Shown: positions 1 to 9,745 of the stretch, piece by piece
Layout: each line of letters starts with the position of its first letter
Position numbering within the stretch: position 1 is the stretch's first letter
Origin: Jonesiaceae bacterium BS-20
GTDB taxonomy: Bacteria > Actinomycetota > Actinomycetes > Actinomycetales > Cellulomonadaceae
Assembly (NCBI GenBank): GCA_039995105.1
Contig: CP146203.1
Coordinates: 1,054,001 to 1,118,000 of the forward strand
Length of the DNA: 64,000 bases
Direction: 5' to 3'
Notes under the pieces: generated by a model
The model's database searches: none
Told to the model about the DNA's origin: nothing
Seen by the model: the letters and a program-made list of their open reading frames with translations, nothing else
Made by a program: the position numbers and the translations under genes

Positions 1-540
1 CGCCTGACCATCCTTGAGGTCATGAACGAAGCGATCGACACCCCTGACGACATGAGCGCACACGCACCACGCGTGATTGCGGTCAAGGTCCCAGTGGACA
101 AGATCGGTGAGGTCATTGGGCCAAAGGGTAAGATGATCAACCAGATCCAAGAGGACACCGGAGCCGACATCTCAATTGAAGATGACGGAACGGTTTACAT
201 TGGTGCGGTTGACGGCCCATCGGCAGAAGCAGCCCGTACAGCGATCAACGCGATTGCTAACCCACACGTGCCAGAGATTGGTGAACGTTTCGTTGGAACC
301 GTGGTCAAGACCACAACCTTCGGTGCATTCATCTCCCTGGCACCGGGACGTGACGGTCTGCTGCACATCAGCCAGATCCGCAAGCTGGTTGGTGGTAAGC
401 GCGTAGAGAACGTCGATGACGTTGTCTCCGTGGGCCAGAAGATTCAAGTTGAAATTGCGGAAATCGATCCACGTGGCAAGCTTTCGCTCCACGCGATCGT
501 TGACGAGGACGAGGCAACCGCTGAGCAGGCTGACGCCTGA
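1..540 (+). CDS. pnp: Polyribonucleotide nucleotidyltransferase (PNPase), C-terminal part
   Basis: Partial gene: the reading frame is open at base 1 and stops at 538-540, so only the last 179 residues are present. These hold the two RNA-binding domains of PNPase. A KH domain is visible with the GxxG loop in [13 protein letters not shown], followed by an S1 domain ([17 protein letters not shown] ... GLLHISQIR). PNPase degrades RNA 3' to 5' using phosphate and is part of bacterial mRNA turnover. The catalytic RNase PH-like domains lie outside the window. The M16 peptidase gene begins 2 nt after the stop, an arrangement common in actinobacteria. Confidence 0.97.
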   Translation, partial: RLTILEVMNEAIDTPDDMSAHAPRVIAVKVPVDKIGEVIGPKGKMINQIQEDTGADISIEDDGTVYIGAVDGPSAEAARTAINAIANPHVPEIGERFVGTVVKTTTFGAFISLAPGRDGLLHISQIRKLVGGKRVENVDDVVSVGQKIQVEIAEIDPRGKLSLHAIVDEDEATAEQADA

Positions 541-541
541 C

Positions 542-1864
542 GTGTGGGAACTTCCGCTCCTTTCATCCGGAAACCCGGAAAATGAGCTAACCGCTGAGCA
601 GGATGGGGCGACAATTCGTCGCTCCATCCTGCCCGGCGGGGTCCGGGTTGTCACCGAACATATGCCAGGTCAACGCTCCGCAACTGTCGGAGCTTGGGTT
701 GGGGTGGGTTCGCGTGATGAAACCGATGGCCACTTTGGCTCAACCCACTTCCTTGAGCACTTACTTTTTAAGGGCACTGCACGGCGCTCCGCAATGGACA
801 TCGCCCAGGCGTTTGACGCCGTTGGGGGAGAAGCCAATGCGGCAACCGGTAAAGAAAGCACCTGCTACTACGCCCGCGTACTAGACTCGGACCTGCCAAT
901 GGCAGTCGACGTCATTACCGACATGATTACCAGTGCCAGGATCGACCACGGCGAACTCGAAACCGAGCGCGGTGTCATCCTGGAAGAACTGGCCATGACC
1001 GAGGATGACCCCGGGGATCTGGTCCATGAAGAATTCTCCGCCGTTGTGCTAGCCGGACACGATCTGGGTAGGCCAATCGGTGGAACCGCACAGACCATCA
1101 CGGACGTTCCCCGCAGCGCCGTATGGAGTCACTATCAAGAGCATTACCGACCGGAAACCCTCGTTGTCACCGGTGCTGGCTCTATCAATCACGAAGAGTT
1201 GTGCAACCAAGTTTCCAACGCTTTGGTCTCCGGTGGATGGGAACTTGATCCCGGTCGCACACCACGGCCCCGCCGTGACACAAGTGAGATTGTGGGACTG
1301 GGAACCGCTTCTCGCGAGGTTGTCATCAACCGTCCGGTTGAACAGGCCAATATTATTATTGGTTCAACCGGTCTGAGCGCTACCGACCCAAGAAGGTTTC
1401 AGCTTTCAGTTTTGAGCGCCATTTTGGGTGGCGGAATGTCCTCTCGGATGTTCCAAGAGATCCGGGAACGCCGCGGGTTGGCATACTCGACCTACTGCTT
1501 TGGCAGCTCGCACGTGGGTGCGGGTACCTTTGGGCTCTACGCAGGGTGTGCACCATCACGCGTGGATGAGGTAGCCGACCTCATGGTGACCGAGCTGGAA
1601 AAGTTGTGCGAATCCGGCATTACCGAAGATGAATTGACCCGTACCAAGGGCCAACTTCGTGGCGGACTGGTTCTGGGACTTGAGGACTCTGGTTCTCGGA
1701 TGAACCGCTTGGGACGTTCGGAGCTGGTTACCGGTGAACTGTTGTCTCTCCAAGAGTCACTTGACCGGATCGGCTTTGTGACCGCGCAAGAGGTACAAGA
1801 ACTTGCAATAGACTTGGCTAGTCGGCCACGTTCGCAGGTTCGAGTGGGACCATTTGGGGGCTAG
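542..1864 (+). CDS. M16-family zinc metallopeptidase
   Basis: Predicted 440-residue member of the insulinase/processing-peptidase family (M16B). The inverted zinc motif HFLEH lies at about residues 69-73, with the expected downstream Glu region (ETERGVILEE). The C-terminal half carries the inactive-domain signature around RERRGLAYSTY. I chose the GTG at 542, just after the pnp stop, because the longer open frame (to 416) would run inside the pnp S1 domain and has no family similarity there. Coupling to pnp is conserved in many Gram-positives. Natural substrates of these cytosolic peptidases are largely unknown. Family assignment is firm; the exact start is less so. Confidence 0.93.
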   Translation: MWELPLLSSGNPENELTAEQDGATIRRSILPGGVRVVTEHMPGQRSATVGAWVGVGSRDETDGHFGSTHFLEHLLFKGTARRSAMDIAQAFDAVGGEANAATGKESTCYYARVLDSDLPMAVDVITDMITSARIDHGELETERGVILEELAMTEDDPGDLVHEEFSAVVLAGHDLGRPIGGTAQTITDVPRSAVWSHYQEHYRPETLVVTGAGSINHEELCNQVSNALVSGGWELDPGRTPRPRRDTSEIVGLGTASREVVINRPVEQANIIIGSTGLSATDPRRFQLSVLSAILGGGMSSRMFQEIRERRGLAYSTYCFGSSHVGAGTFGLYAGCAPSRVDEVADLMVTELEKLCESGITEDELTRTKGQLRGGLVLGLEDSGSRMNRLGRSELVTGELLSLQESLDRIGFVTAQEVQELAIDLASRPRSQVRVGPFGG

Positions 1865-1880
1865 CCCCAAAAGTTTTGAC

Positions 1881-1921
1881 CAGGGCGGATCGCAGCATGA
1901 CTGTGCGTTCCGCCCTGTGTT
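1881..1921 (+). terminator. Hairpin terminator after M16 peptidase gene
   Basis: The arms CAGGGCGGA and TCCGCCCTG pair perfectly and enclose a second short CGCA/TGCG pairing. A T-rich run (tgttttatggtttt) follows. It lies 17 nt after the peptidase stop, so it probably ends the pnp-peptidase transcript before dapB. Confidence 0.75.
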
Positions 1922-2024
1922 TTATGGTTTTATGACAATCATGTTTTTCAGACGCCGCAGCATGCGGGGTCACAGCACGTTTTGACACGACCTATTTCAA
2001 TCGTTACGGCAAAGAGGGCAATTC

Positions 2025-2780
2025 ATGGGACAGAAAATTAAGGTTGCGGTTCTGGGCGCGGCAGGTCGCATGGGACAGACCGTGTGCGCAGCAGTAACCG
2101 ATGCCCCGGATATGGAACTCGTTGCCGCCCTCGACGCCGGTTATGACCTTGCTGAACTGGCTGCCTCGGGTGCCCACGTAGCCGTAGATTTTAGCGTTCC
2201 TAGCGTCACCGAGGACAATGTTCACCACTTGATCGACCTTGGCATCCGTGCGGTCGTAGGCACAACCGGTTGGACTGATGAGAGCCGGTCCCGGGTATCC
2301 GAGCACCTAGCCGCTGACGGCCGCGGACTGAGCGTACTGATCGCTCCAAACTTTGGGTTGAGCGCAGTCTTTGCAATGACCTTTGCCGCCAAGGCCGCCA
2401 AATACTTCGAATCCGCGGAGATCATCGAGTTGCACCACCCGGATAAAGTCGATGCACCCTCGGGAACCGCAACCCACACCGCCCAGGCTATGGCCGCCGT
2501 CCGGCGCGAGGCAGGAGTTGCTCCGAGCCCGGACGCAACCGAGCACGGGTTTGAGGCACGCGGCGCCGACATTGAAGGTATCCGCGTACACGCGGTCCGA
2601 CTACGCGGTCTGGTTGCCCACGAGGAAATTCTGCTGGGTAACCCCGGTGAACAACTGAGCATTCGCCAGGATTCATTTGCCCGGGTTTCGTTCATGCCCG
2701 GAGTCCTCCTGGGTATCCGTGAAGCCACCAGCCATGAGGGGCTGACCGTCGGGCTAGAAAACCTACTCGACCTTTCCTAA
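2025..2780 (+). CDS. dapB: 4-hydroxy-tetrahydrodipicolinate reductase
   Basis: 251 residues, normal length for DapB, the NAD(P)H-dependent second committed step of the lysine/diaminopimelate pathway. The N-terminal Rossmann motif VLGAAGRMGQ is clear. So is the substrate loop ELHHPDKVDAPSGTA, which contains the catalytic His and Lys. A good ribosome site (AAAGAGGG) precedes the ATG by 7 nt. A TTGACA hexamer at 1982-1987 may be its -35 element. The partner enzyme dapA lies 2.6 kb downstream, with other genes between them, so the two are not one simple operon. Confidence 0.97.
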   Translation: MGQKIKVAVLGAAGRMGQTVCAAVTDAPDMELVAALDAGYDLAELAASGAHVAVDFSVPSVTEDNVHHLIDLGIRAVVGTTGWTDESRSRVSEHLAADGRGLSVLIAPNFGLSAVFAMTFAAKAAKYFESAEIIELHHPDKVDAPSGTATHTAQAMAAVRREAGVAPSPDATEHGFEARGADIEGIRVHAVRLRGLVAHEEILLGNPGEQLSIRQDSFARVSFMPGVLLGIREATSHEGLTVGLENLLDLS

Positions 2781-2840
2781 AATTCCCGCACATGCCCCAC
2801 TTGGCCGAACAATGTCTATCTACACGAGTCGGAGCGTGAC

Positions 2841-3293
2841 ATGCGCCTGAAATCTCTTGCCGGGCCGGTTGCGGTCACCGTTTTGCTGGGCATCTTTGTC
2901 TGGGCAATTGGTGTCCGCGTGGTAGCCATGTTCCAGACGGGTGAACCAATCGCTATTGCCCTGGCTACCGGAGTCGCTATCACCATGGTGATCGGTGTGT
3001 CAATCCTCGGCAAGGAATGGCAACTGGCGGCAACCGTCCAAAAAATGGCGAACGTGTTGGCGCAGCGCGGCGAGCTACGCCAAGACGAGCTACCCCGGTC
3101 TCCCGGCGGGAGAATCGACCGGGCGGCCGCCGATGCGGAGTTTGTAGGGCTCCGCCAAGTGGTTGAAGATCACCCCGGCTCTTGGCAGGCATGGTTTCAG
3201 CTTGGTTTTGGTTACGACGCAGCGGGGGACCGCAAGCGAGCCCGCCAGGCACTGCGGCAGGCAGCAAAGCTCTTCCGCGCAACTTCCCGCTAG
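2841..3293 (+). CDS. Small membrane protein with TPR-like tail
   Basis: 150 residues with no specific family that I recognise. Two hydrophobic segments (about residues 10-30 and 37-57) form a membrane hairpin. A soluble tail follows, and its last 45 residues (WQAWFQLGFGYDAAGDRKRARQALRQA) have the spacing of a tetratricopeptide helix pair. It lies 60 nt after dapB on the same strand, so the two may be co-transcribed. Its stop overlaps the stop of the convergent acetyltransferase gene by 4 nt. Many actinobacteria keep a small membrane protein next to dapB. No function can be stated from the sequence. Confidence 0.75.
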   Translation: MRLKSLAGPVAVTVLLGIFVWAIGVRVVAMFQTGEPIAIALATGVAITMVIGVSILGKEWQLAATVQKMANVLAQRGELRQDELPRSPGGRIDRAAADAEFVGLRQVVEDHPGSWQAWFQLGFGYDAAGDRKRARQALRQAAKLFRATSR

Positions 3294-3802
3294 AAGGCCG
3301 CGCTCCAGCGTTCCTCTTGAGCCGTGTGATCGGAAGTAATACCAAGGGTCCGTACTCGGGCATCGGGACCTAAACCGGCCGAGCCAAAGAACGACTTGCG
3401 CGGTTCGTTGGTGGTCAAAATCCAGGTGCTGACAGCTTCTGCTCCATCGCGGCGCAGCCGGTCAACGCTTGCGGACAACAACCTGGAACCGTGACCTTGA
3501 CGCTGGAACCGGGGGGCAACCTCGAGCGCAACAATCGTGCCCGGGCTCACGGCGGCAAAGCCGACTACCTGGTCCTTTGCTAACGCGGTGAACAGTGCGA
3601 ACTGCGCGCCGGGAGGAGTCGAGATTGCCGTTTGCCATTGGGCCGCTATGGCTGCTTCATCAAACTGATCCAAGATCTCTTGCCCAAGAGCTTCGCGGTG
3701 CGACAAGCCCCAAGCGGCCAATTGGACTTTGGCGTAAAACTCGGCATCTGAGACAATCGCCGGACGAACGGAGACGTCTGCTTGATCTGTGAACAGCACC
3801 AT
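3290..3802 (-). CDS. GNAT-family N-acetyltransferase
   Basis: 170 residues. The acetyl-CoA pyrophosphate loop is visible as VAPRFQRQGHGSRLL (R/Q-x-x-G-x-G/A), preceded by a beta-strand VALEV as in the GNAT fold. A typical late strand and helix follow (STWILTTNEPRKSFFGSAGL). Such enzymes move an acetyl group from acetyl-CoA to an amine on a small molecule or protein; the substrate here is unknown. The ATG is at 3800-3802. The gene is convergent with the small membrane-protein gene, their stops overlapping by 4 nt, and it has its own promoter space of about 200 nt shared with thyA. Confidence 0.88.
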   Translation of the reverse strand: MVLFTDQADVSVRPAIVSDAEFYAKVQLAAWGLSHREALGQEILDQFDEAAIAAQWQTAISTPPGAQFALFTALAKDQVVGFAAVSPGTIVALEVAPRFQRQGHGSRLLSASVDRLRRDGAEAVSTWILTTNEPRKSFFGSAGLGPDARVRTLGITSDHTAQEERWSAAF

Positions 3803-4007
3803 GAAATGAATTTCCTACCGTAACGGCCAAAAGCCACGTTGCATGGGCTCAATCGAATGTGAGCCAAATTCAGGGTACCCGACTAACCAATGGGAATCTA
3901 AGTGCACGGTCTACCTACGGGATGACAACAAATCGTGGTACGGACGAGGGCACTGTTATAAGACTAAGTTTGTTAGCCTGTGATCAACTATCGCAACCGG
4001 AGTAACG

Positions 4008-4802
4008 ATGAACACCGAATATGAATCCTTACTGCGCCACACACTGGCTGCAGGTACCGCGAAAGCGGACCGGACCGGAACCGGCACCACCAGCCTATTT
4101 GGGCATCAAATGCGCTTCGATTTGAGCGCGGGATTTCCCCTCATCACCACCAAGCGCGTCCACTTTAAGTCCGTGGTGGGCGAACTCCTGTGGTTCTTGC
4201 GTGGCGAATCCAACGTGTCCTGGTTGCAGAAAAACGGTATTAGGATCTGGAACGAATGGGCCGACGAACACGGGGACCTAGGCCCGGTCTACGGCGTGCA
4301 GTGGCGGTCGTGGCCCACCCCCGACGGTGGGCATATCGATCAGATCGCCCAAGTGCTTGAAACGCTCAAGGCGGACCCGGACTCGCGGCGCATGATTGTG
4401 TCAGCCTGGAATGTCTCCGAGCTGGACAAGATGGCGCTCATGCCCTGCCACGCCTTCTTCCAGTTCTACGTGGCGGACGGCAAACTGTCCTGCCAGCTGT
4501 ACCAACGCTCAGCGGATCTATTCCTGGGCGTGCCATTCAATATTGCCTCCTATGCGCTGCTGACGCACATGGTGGCCCAGCAAGTTGGCCTCGAGGTAGG
4601 GGACTTTATCTGGACCGGCGGCGATTGCCACATTTACGCAGACCACCTCACGCAGGTCACTGAGCAACTCGAACGCACCCCGTTCCCATTCCCAACCCTG
4701 AAGCTCAACAAGGCAGCTTCCATCTTTGACTACACCTTTGATGATATTCAGTTGGAAAACTACCAGCACCATCCCGCTATTAAGGCGAAGGTGTCGGTGT
4801 GA
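4008..4802 (+). CDS. thyA: Thymidylate synthase
   Basis: 264 residues, the standard ThyA length. It converts dUMP to dTMP with methylene-tetrahydrofolate. The catalytic Cys147 is in [12 protein letters not shown]. The dUMP-binding segment [16 protein letters not shown] and the folate-binding N-terminus ([19 protein letters not shown]) are intact. An ATG preceded by CCGGAGTAACG gives a clear start. The last codons overlap the start of folA by 4 nt (GTGA), so the two are translationally coupled. This fits, because ThyA makes the dihydrofolate that FolA recycles. Confidence 0.98.
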   Translation: MNTEYESLLRHTLAAGTAKADRTGTGTTSLFGHQMRFDLSAGFPLITTKRVHFKSVVGELLWFLRGESNVSWLQKNGIRIWNEWADEHGDLGPVYGVQWRSWPTPDGGHIDQIAQVLETLKADPDSRRMIVSAWNVSELDKMALMPCHAFFQFYVADGKLSCQLYQRSADLFLGVPFNIASYALLTHMVAQQVGLEVGDFIWTGGDCHIYADHLTQVTEQLERTPFPFPTLKLNKAASIFDYTFDDIQLENYQHHPAIKAKVSV

Positions 4803-5332
4803 GCGGACCGCAAATTGCTTCCCGGATCGCTATGATCTGGGCCCAAACCATGGCGGGTGTGATCGGCGCGGACGAGAGCATTCCCTGGCATATTCCTGAG
4901 GACTTTGCGCATTTCAAGGCCACCACCATGGGCGCCCCGGTCATTATGGGACGTAAGACGTGGCAGTCCTTGCCGCAAAAAGCCCGCCCGCTTCCCGGCC
5001 GCACCAACATTGTGATCTCGAGAGATTCCAGTTTCAGCGCCCCCGGTGCAACGCTTGTTGCATCGATCGAGGAAGCTGTGGCGGCAGCAACCAGCGATGT
5101 TGACCAAGTCCCGTCGACCATCTGGGTCATGGGCGGCGCGGCTATCTATGATCAATTCATGGACCGCGCTGAGCGGCTCGTGGTGACGGTCATTAACGCA
5201 GCCATCGAGGGTGATTCCTATGCGCCGCAGATTCCAAATCAGTGGACGCTAACGCAGCGGGAACCTGCGACCGGGTGGCAGAAGTCAAAAACCGGCCTGG
5301 AATTTGCCATCCTTGAGTACCTGCGTACGTGA
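4799..5332 (+). CDS. folA: Dihydrofolate reductase
   Basis: 177 residues. It reduces dihydrofolate to tetrahydrofolate with NADPH. The active-site segment is visible as [20 protein letters not shown], followed by the NADPH-binding stretch [13 protein letters not shown] and the GGAAIY motif near residue 120. The GTG start at 4799 overlaps the thyA stop. In the family, the acidic residue after the WxIPED turn (Glu or Asp) protonates the substrate; here it is in IPED. Downstream spacing to dapA is 72 nt, so dapA probably has its own promoter. Confidence 0.97.
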   Translation: MSGPQIASRIAMIWAQTMAGVIGADESIPWHIPEDFAHFKATTMGAPVIMGRKTWQSLPQKARPLPGRTNIVISRDSSFSAPGATLVASIEEAVAAATSDVDQVPSTIWVMGGAAIYDQFMDRAERLVVTVINAAIEGDSYAPQIPNQWTLTQREPATGWQKSKTGLEFAILEYLRT

Positions 5333-5404
5333 TATTCCGGACACTATGGCAAACTCCGTGGACAAGATAACCATTGTTTGACTCTGACACGGTAAGTTTG
5401 TTCC

Positions 5405-6304
5405 ATGGCAGCTACGTTTGATTCTTCCGCCCCCTTTGGCGCAGTCCTTACCGCAATGGTGACCCCCTTTCACAAGGATGGGGCAATTGACATTGACTCC
5501 GCGGTCAACCTAGCCAAGCACTTGGTTGACCAGGGGAACGACGGCATTGTCTTAAACGGCACAACCGGCGAGGCACCAACCACGCACGCTCCCGAGAAGT
5601 TCGAACTCGTCCAGGCCGTCGCCGAGGCAGTCGGGGACCGCGCCGCGATCTTGGCTGGCGCAGGCTCCAATGACACCCGCCATGCGGTCCGTATGGCCGA
5701 GCAGGCCACCGCGGCCGGTGCGCACGGAATCCTTGCTGTCACCCCGTACTACTCACGGCCGTCCCAAGCAGGCTTGGCGGCACACATGGAAGCCATTGCT
5801 GACGCAACCGACCTACCGGTCATGCTGTATGACATTCCCGGTCGCTCAGGTGTTCGCATTGCGACGCCAACGTATGAGCGGTTGGCCGCCCACAAGAACA
5901 TTACGTCCGTTAAAGACGCAACCGGTGACGTAGGTACCGCAGCCGTAAACATGGCCGCAACGGACCTCGTTTGGTACTCCGGTGACGACGGCCTGTTCTT
6001 ACCATTCTTATCCCTCGGCGCGGTTGGTATTGTCTCCGTGGTATCCCACGTAGCCACCCCAACCCTGGTCGAGATTTCAACCGCCTTTGCGGCCGGGCGT
6101 CACCAAGATGCCATCGCCGCCGCACACCGGCTCCTGCCGATCATTGAGGCCATCATGGGCTCGGGTGCGGGAGTGGTCATGGTCAAGGCGGCCCTGAAAG
6201 AGTTGGGCCTGATCCCAACCGACACCCTGCGCCTGCCACAGGTGGGCGCCTCAGAAGCTGAAATCGCGGTAGTTACTAGCGCACTTAAGCGCTTTGGACT
6301 TTAA
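5405..6304 (+). CDS. dapA: 4-hydroxy-tetrahydrodipicolinate synthase
   Basis: 299 residues, a (beta/alpha)8 aldolase that condenses pyruvate with aspartate semialdehyde as the first step toward diaminopimelate and lysine. The Schiff-base Lys170 lies in NITSVKDATGD. Other family marks are NGTTGE at about 51-56, TPYYSRPSQ at about 113-121 and YDIPGRSG at about 142-149. The ATG is at 5405. RNase J starts 41 nt after its stop, the common dapA-rnj pairing of actinobacteria. If MurE adds lysine rather than diaminopimelate, this pathway would supply lysine for the wall as well as for protein. Confidence 0.97.
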   Translation: MAATFDSSAPFGAVLTAMVTPFHKDGAIDIDSAVNLAKHLVDQGNDGIVLNGTTGEAPTTHAPEKFELVQAVAEAVGDRAAILAGAGSNDTRHAVRMAEQATAAGAHGILAVTPYYSRPSQAGLAAHMEAIADATDLPVMLYDIPGRSGVRIATPTYERLAAHKNITSVKDATGDVGTAAVNMAATDLVWYSGDDGLFLPFLSLGAVGIVSVVSHVATPTLVEISTAFAAGRHQDAIAAAHRLLPIIEAIMGSGAGVVMVKAALKELGLIPTDTLRLPQVGASEAEIAVVTSALKRFGL

Positions 6305-6345
6305 CTGGCACAGCCGCGTTGCTTACCTTTAGGCCTGGAGGCTTA

Positions 6346-8034
6346 GTGAGTCAATCACAACAAGAATTATCGTTGCCACCCGCACTAGCGTCGAACGCGT
6401 TTCGTGTTGTAGCCCTTGGTGGTTTGGGCGAAATTGGGCGCAACATGGCTGTGCTCGAATACCAGGGCCGCCTGCTCATCATCGACTGTGGCGTTCTCTT
6501 CCCAGAGGACAATCAGCCGGGCGTCGACGTCATTTTGCCGGACTTTGATTACATCAAGGACCGGATGGATGACATCGAAGCGATCATCTTGACCCACGGA
6601 CACGAAGACCACATTGGTGGTGTCCCATACCTGCTGCGTCTGCGCGCAGACATCCCGGTGGTGGGTTCGCGCCTCACGCTGGCGTTCATCGAGGCGAAGC
6701 TCAAAGAGCACAGAATTACGCCGGTCCTGCACCAGGTCCGTGAAGATGAAGTTGTCAGTTTCGGTGATTTCTCGTGTGAATTTGTTGCCGTAAACCACTC
6801 GATTCCAGACGCGCTTGCCGTTGCTGTTACCACCCCCGCAGGAACCATCTTGCACACCGGTGACTTCAAGATGGACCAGCTGCCAATGGACGGCCGGATC
6901 ACCGACCTGCGCGCCTTTGCCCGGTTGGGTGAACGCGGTGTGGACCTGTTCATGGTGGACTCGACCAATGCCGAGGTTCCGGGCTTTGTGACTTCCGAGT
7001 CAGAGATTGGCCCGGTTATTTCAGAGGTCTTTGCCTCCTGTGAGGGCCGGATTGTGGTGGCGTTGTTCGCTTCACACATCCACCGCGTGCAACAGGTTTT
7101 CGATGCCGCACATGCGCACGGCCGTCGGGTGGTCCTGGTCGGACGCTCAATGGTCCGAAACATGGGCATTGCCCAAGATCTTGGGTACCTCAAGATCCCA
7201 GATGGTGTCCTGATTGACCTGCGCGACGTGGGCTCGCTGCCGGACAACCAGATTGTCCTGATGTGCACCGGATCCCAGGGGGAGCCTATGGCTGCGCTGT
7301 CACGGATTGCGAACCAAACCCACAAGATCTCGATTGGCCACGGTGACACCGTCCTGTTGGCGTCATCACTGATCCCGGGTAACGAGAACGCTGTCTTCCG
7401 CATCATCAACGGCCTGATTCGCTTGGGTGCCCGTGTGGTGCACTCTGGAAACGCCAAGGTTCACGTCTCCGGGCACGCAAGTGCGGGTGAACTTACCTAC
7501 TGCTACAACATCTTGAAGCCTAAGAACGTCATGCCCGTTCACGGAGAGGTCCGCCACCTGGTGGCGAACGGCGCACTTGCCGTGAAGACCGGTGTGCCTG
7601 CCCAGAACGTGATTCTGGCTGAGGATGGCGTTGTTATTGACCTCGTCGATGGGCAAGCCAGCATTGTTGGCGCGGTGCCGTGCGGCTTTGTCTTTGTCGA
7701 TGGCTCCACGGTCGGTGAGATCACCGAGGTTGAACTCAAGGACCGTCGGGTCCTGTCCGAGGAAGGTTTTGTCTCCATCTTTGCAGTGGTCGACGCCAAG
7801 TCCGGCAAGATCACCGCGGGCCCTCAGATTCAAGCGCGCGGCTTTGCCGAGGCAGACCACGTCTTTGATGACATCCGCCCGCAGATCATCGCGGCCCTTA
7901 ACCAGGCCGCTGCATCCGGCGACGCCGATGCCAAGCAGTTGCAACAGGTCATCCGCCGCACGGTAGGGCGCTGGCTTTCCACGCGTCTGCGCCGCAAGCC
8001 AATGATCGTTCCGGTCGTAGTCATCGCGGAGTAA
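6346..8034 (+). CDS. rnj: Ribonuclease J
   Basis: 562 residues of a metallo-beta-lactamase/beta-CASP nuclease. It acts as endo- and 5'-3' exoribonuclease in rRNA maturation and mRNA decay. The metal site HGHEDH is at residues 84-89. The beta-CASP motifs (SGHAS and the conserved HGE in PVHGEVRHL) are present. I chose the GTG at 6346 because GGAG sits 6 nt upstream and the first conserved residues (FRVVALGGLGEIG) follow about 19 codons later; an upstream frame opening at 6319 lacks such a site. A strong hairpin terminator follows at 8112. Confidence 0.96.
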   Translation: MSQSQQELSLPPALASNAFRVVALGGLGEIGRNMAVLEYQGRLLIIDCGVLFPEDNQPGVDVILPDFDYIKDRMDDIEAIILTHGHEDHIGGVPYLLRLRADIPVVGSRLTLAFIEAKLKEHRITPVLHQVREDEVVSFGDFSCEFVAVNHSIPDALAVAVTTPAGTILHTGDFKMDQLPMDGRITDLRAFARLGERGVDLFMVDSTNAEVPGFVTSESEIGPVISEVFASCEGRIVVALFASHIHRVQQVFDAAHAHGRRVVLVGRSMVRNMGIAQDLGYLKIPDGVLIDLRDVGSLPDNQIVLMCTGSQGEPMAALSRIANQTHKISIGHGDTVLLASSLIPGNENAVFRIINGLIRLGARVVHSGNAKVHVSGHASAGELTYCYNILKPKNVMPVHGEVRHLVANGALAVKTGVPAQNVILAEDGVVIDLVDGQASIVGAVPCGFVFVDGSTVGEITEVELKDRRVLSEEGFVSIFAVVDAKSGKITAGPQIQARGFAEADHVFDDIRPQIIAALNQAAASGDADAKQLQQVIRRTVGRWLSTRLRRKPMIVPVVVIAE

Positions 8035-8111
8035 CAACGCGGCAAGCTGCATCGTAGCCACACATCGCGCTGCGGCATCGTGAAATTAAGCTTGAACAGT
8101 GTGACAAACGT

Positions 8112-8160
8112 AAGGCTGGGCTTGATCAGAAGGTAATTCTGATCCAGCCCAGCCTTTTGT
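8112..8160 (+). terminator. Rho-independent terminator after rnj
   Basis: A 20-bp stem with one G-T/C-A type imperfection (8112-8131 with 8137-8156) encloses a 5-nt loop and ends in CCTTTTGTGTT. It probably closes the dapA-rnj transcript. The minus strand holds a weaker hairpin near 8204-8216 (CCCAA/TTGGG followed by TGTTTC) that may end the opposing lipoprotein gene. Confidence 0.85.
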
Positions 8161-8245
8161 GTTGCGGCCCCGCCACTTTCCAGCAAAATCGCACACAGAA
8201 ACACCCAAAAGTTGGGCTTTCCTACTGGAAAGTAGGGCTGGCCTG

Positions 8246-9526
8246 CTAGGGCGTGCGGGGGAGAACCGTCACCGATGCGTGGCCATCTTGAGGCAGATCG
8301 AGAGCCTCGGGCGCTTGATCGCCCACGGCCGCGACCACGAGGTCATGCCTGGCGGCAACCTCAGCCGCAGAAAGCTTGCCCATACCCTGCCCGGCCGCGG
8401 CCAACTCGGTGAGGTCGTAGAGCCGGTGCCCCGCGTGGCGGTCCACGGTCAACGCCCGCCACGAAACCCCCGTGACCCGGGCTGGCTCGTCACCATTGCG
8501 TTCCACCTGTGTCAGCATCATCAGACCGTTAGAAGTCTGGGCCACGCAGCAAGACTCTTTGCTTTGGTTGGACAGCATATTGCCAAGTCCATACGCGGTC
8601 CACATGCCCTCCTGGCGCGGGCCACCCGGCAGGAGCTCGATTGGCTGAGGAACGTGCGCATGGTGACCGATGTAGAGATCAACTACACCTGAATAAGCAA
8701 GAGCGGCGGCGATATCGAGTTGGCTTTGGTTCGGAGCGGTCTGATACTCGGTTCCGTCATGAATGGACACGACCACCAGATCAGCAACCTCCCGAGCGGC
8801 CGTAGCATCCGCGATGATGACCTCGGCGTCCATGATATTAACCGCAAACGGCGCGTCCTTGGGCTTGGAAAGACCATTAAGCCATTCGGTGTAGGACAGG
8901 TGCGCAACCACGGTCTGATAATCGTCATGATCGACCCGGTAGAGCTGTGCGGTAGCTTCCTCCTGGGTTCGGGCCGTTCCCGTGAACCCCATGCCCAGCG
9001 ACTCCAAACGATCAATCGTGCTGACAACCCCCGTAAACCCCTTGTCTACCGAGTGGTTAGAAGCGGTTGAACAACCATCCCAACCCTGAGCGGCGAGGGA
9101 ATCTGCGATAACCGGAGTTGAGCCAAACATTGGGTACCCGGTAGGTTTTTGCCCCTCTTCGAGCAGCGGAACCTCCATGTGACACAGGGCGAGCGCCGCC
9201 TGATCGATAATCGGGTCAATACCCGCAAGGATCGGCGCAAAATCGTAGCCAGCGGCCACCTTGGCGGACTGCAACACGGGGATATGAGGCAAGACATCAC
9301 CGGCTGCGGCGATATTGAAGGTGCTAGGGACCGGTTCCGGCTCTGGTTCCGGGGTGGGCGAAGGCGGCACAGCGACCTGGGGAGTGGCTAAGGGGCCGTC
9401 GGAGACGTTGGTGGGAGCCGCAGGGTTTGGAGTGCACGCAACCAATAACACTGCGGCCAGGGCGCCCACGAGGGTGGGCCAGAACTTTCCACGCTGAAAG
9501 TGGGTTGTCGGTGTAGTCAACTTCAT
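8246..9526 (-). CDS. CapA-family lipoprotein
   Basis: 426 residues. The N-terminus is a lipoprotein signal peptide: basic start, hydrophobic run, then the lipobox LLVAC with Cys at about residue 31, so the mature protein should be membrane-anchored on the outer face. A Pro/Glu-rich linker of about 35 residues follows. The remainder is the CapA (poly-gamma-glutamate synthesis accessory) fold, with metal-binding motifs AAAGDVLPH, SNHSVDKGF, GHHAHVPQP and YGLGNM. No capB/capC genes are nearby, so a role in poly-glutamate synthesis cannot be inferred. I start at the ATG 9526 because 20 further upstream codons precede the signal peptide without a purpose. Confidence 0.88.
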   Translation of the reverse strand: MKLTTPTTHFQRGKFWPTLVGALAAVLLVACTPNPAAPTNVSDGPLATPQVAVPPSPTPEPEPEPVPSTFNIAAAGDVLPHIPVLQSAKVAAGYDFAPILAGIDPIIDQAALALCHMEVPLLEEGQKPTGYPMFGSTPVIADSLAAQGWDGCSTASNHSVDKGFTGVVSTIDRLESLGMGFTGTARTQEEATAQLYRVDHDDYQTVVAHLSYTEWLNGLSKPKDAPFAVNIMDAEVIIADATAAREVADLVVVSIHDGTEYQTAPNQSQLDIAAALAYSGVVDLYIGHHAHVPQPIELLPGGPRQEGMWTAYGLGNMLSNQSKESCCVAQTSNGLMMLTQVERNGDEPARVTGVSWRALTVDRHAGHRLYDLTELAAAGQGMGKLSAAEVAARHDLVVAAVGDQAPEALDLPQDGHASVTVLPRTP

Positions 9527-9653
9527 ATCGGCATCGTAGTTGAAGATTTGCGCGGACAAGCCCGGTGACCACCCAGTAGACTGCAAACGCTGAGAGCAGC
9601 GGTGGCGACTTAATTAGCCCTTGTCACGGTGTAACTCCCACGTTTTGGCGGCC

Positions 9654-9666
9654 CAGATACTAGAAT
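9654..9666 (+). promoter_or_regulatory. Possible -10 region for ftsK
   Basis: The 13-mer CAGATACTAGAAT occurs here, 80 nt upstream of ftsK, and again identically upstream of recA (20518-20530). It contains TAGAAT, one base off TATAAT. No convincing -35 is visible at the expected spacing, so this is a tentative promoter. Confidence 0.4.
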
Positions 9667-9745
9667 GAATCCATCTGTGGCCGGCCCGCTTTGGTCCACG
9701 CAGGCCTACACACAGTGAAAACAACGGGATGGAAAACCAAAGTTC

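Noticed and set aside
6549-7457. 302-codon antisense frame inside RNase J
   Set aside because: It lies opposite a well-supported gene and has low-complexity Ser/Thr/Arg composition, as expected from the GC-rich third positions of the true gene.
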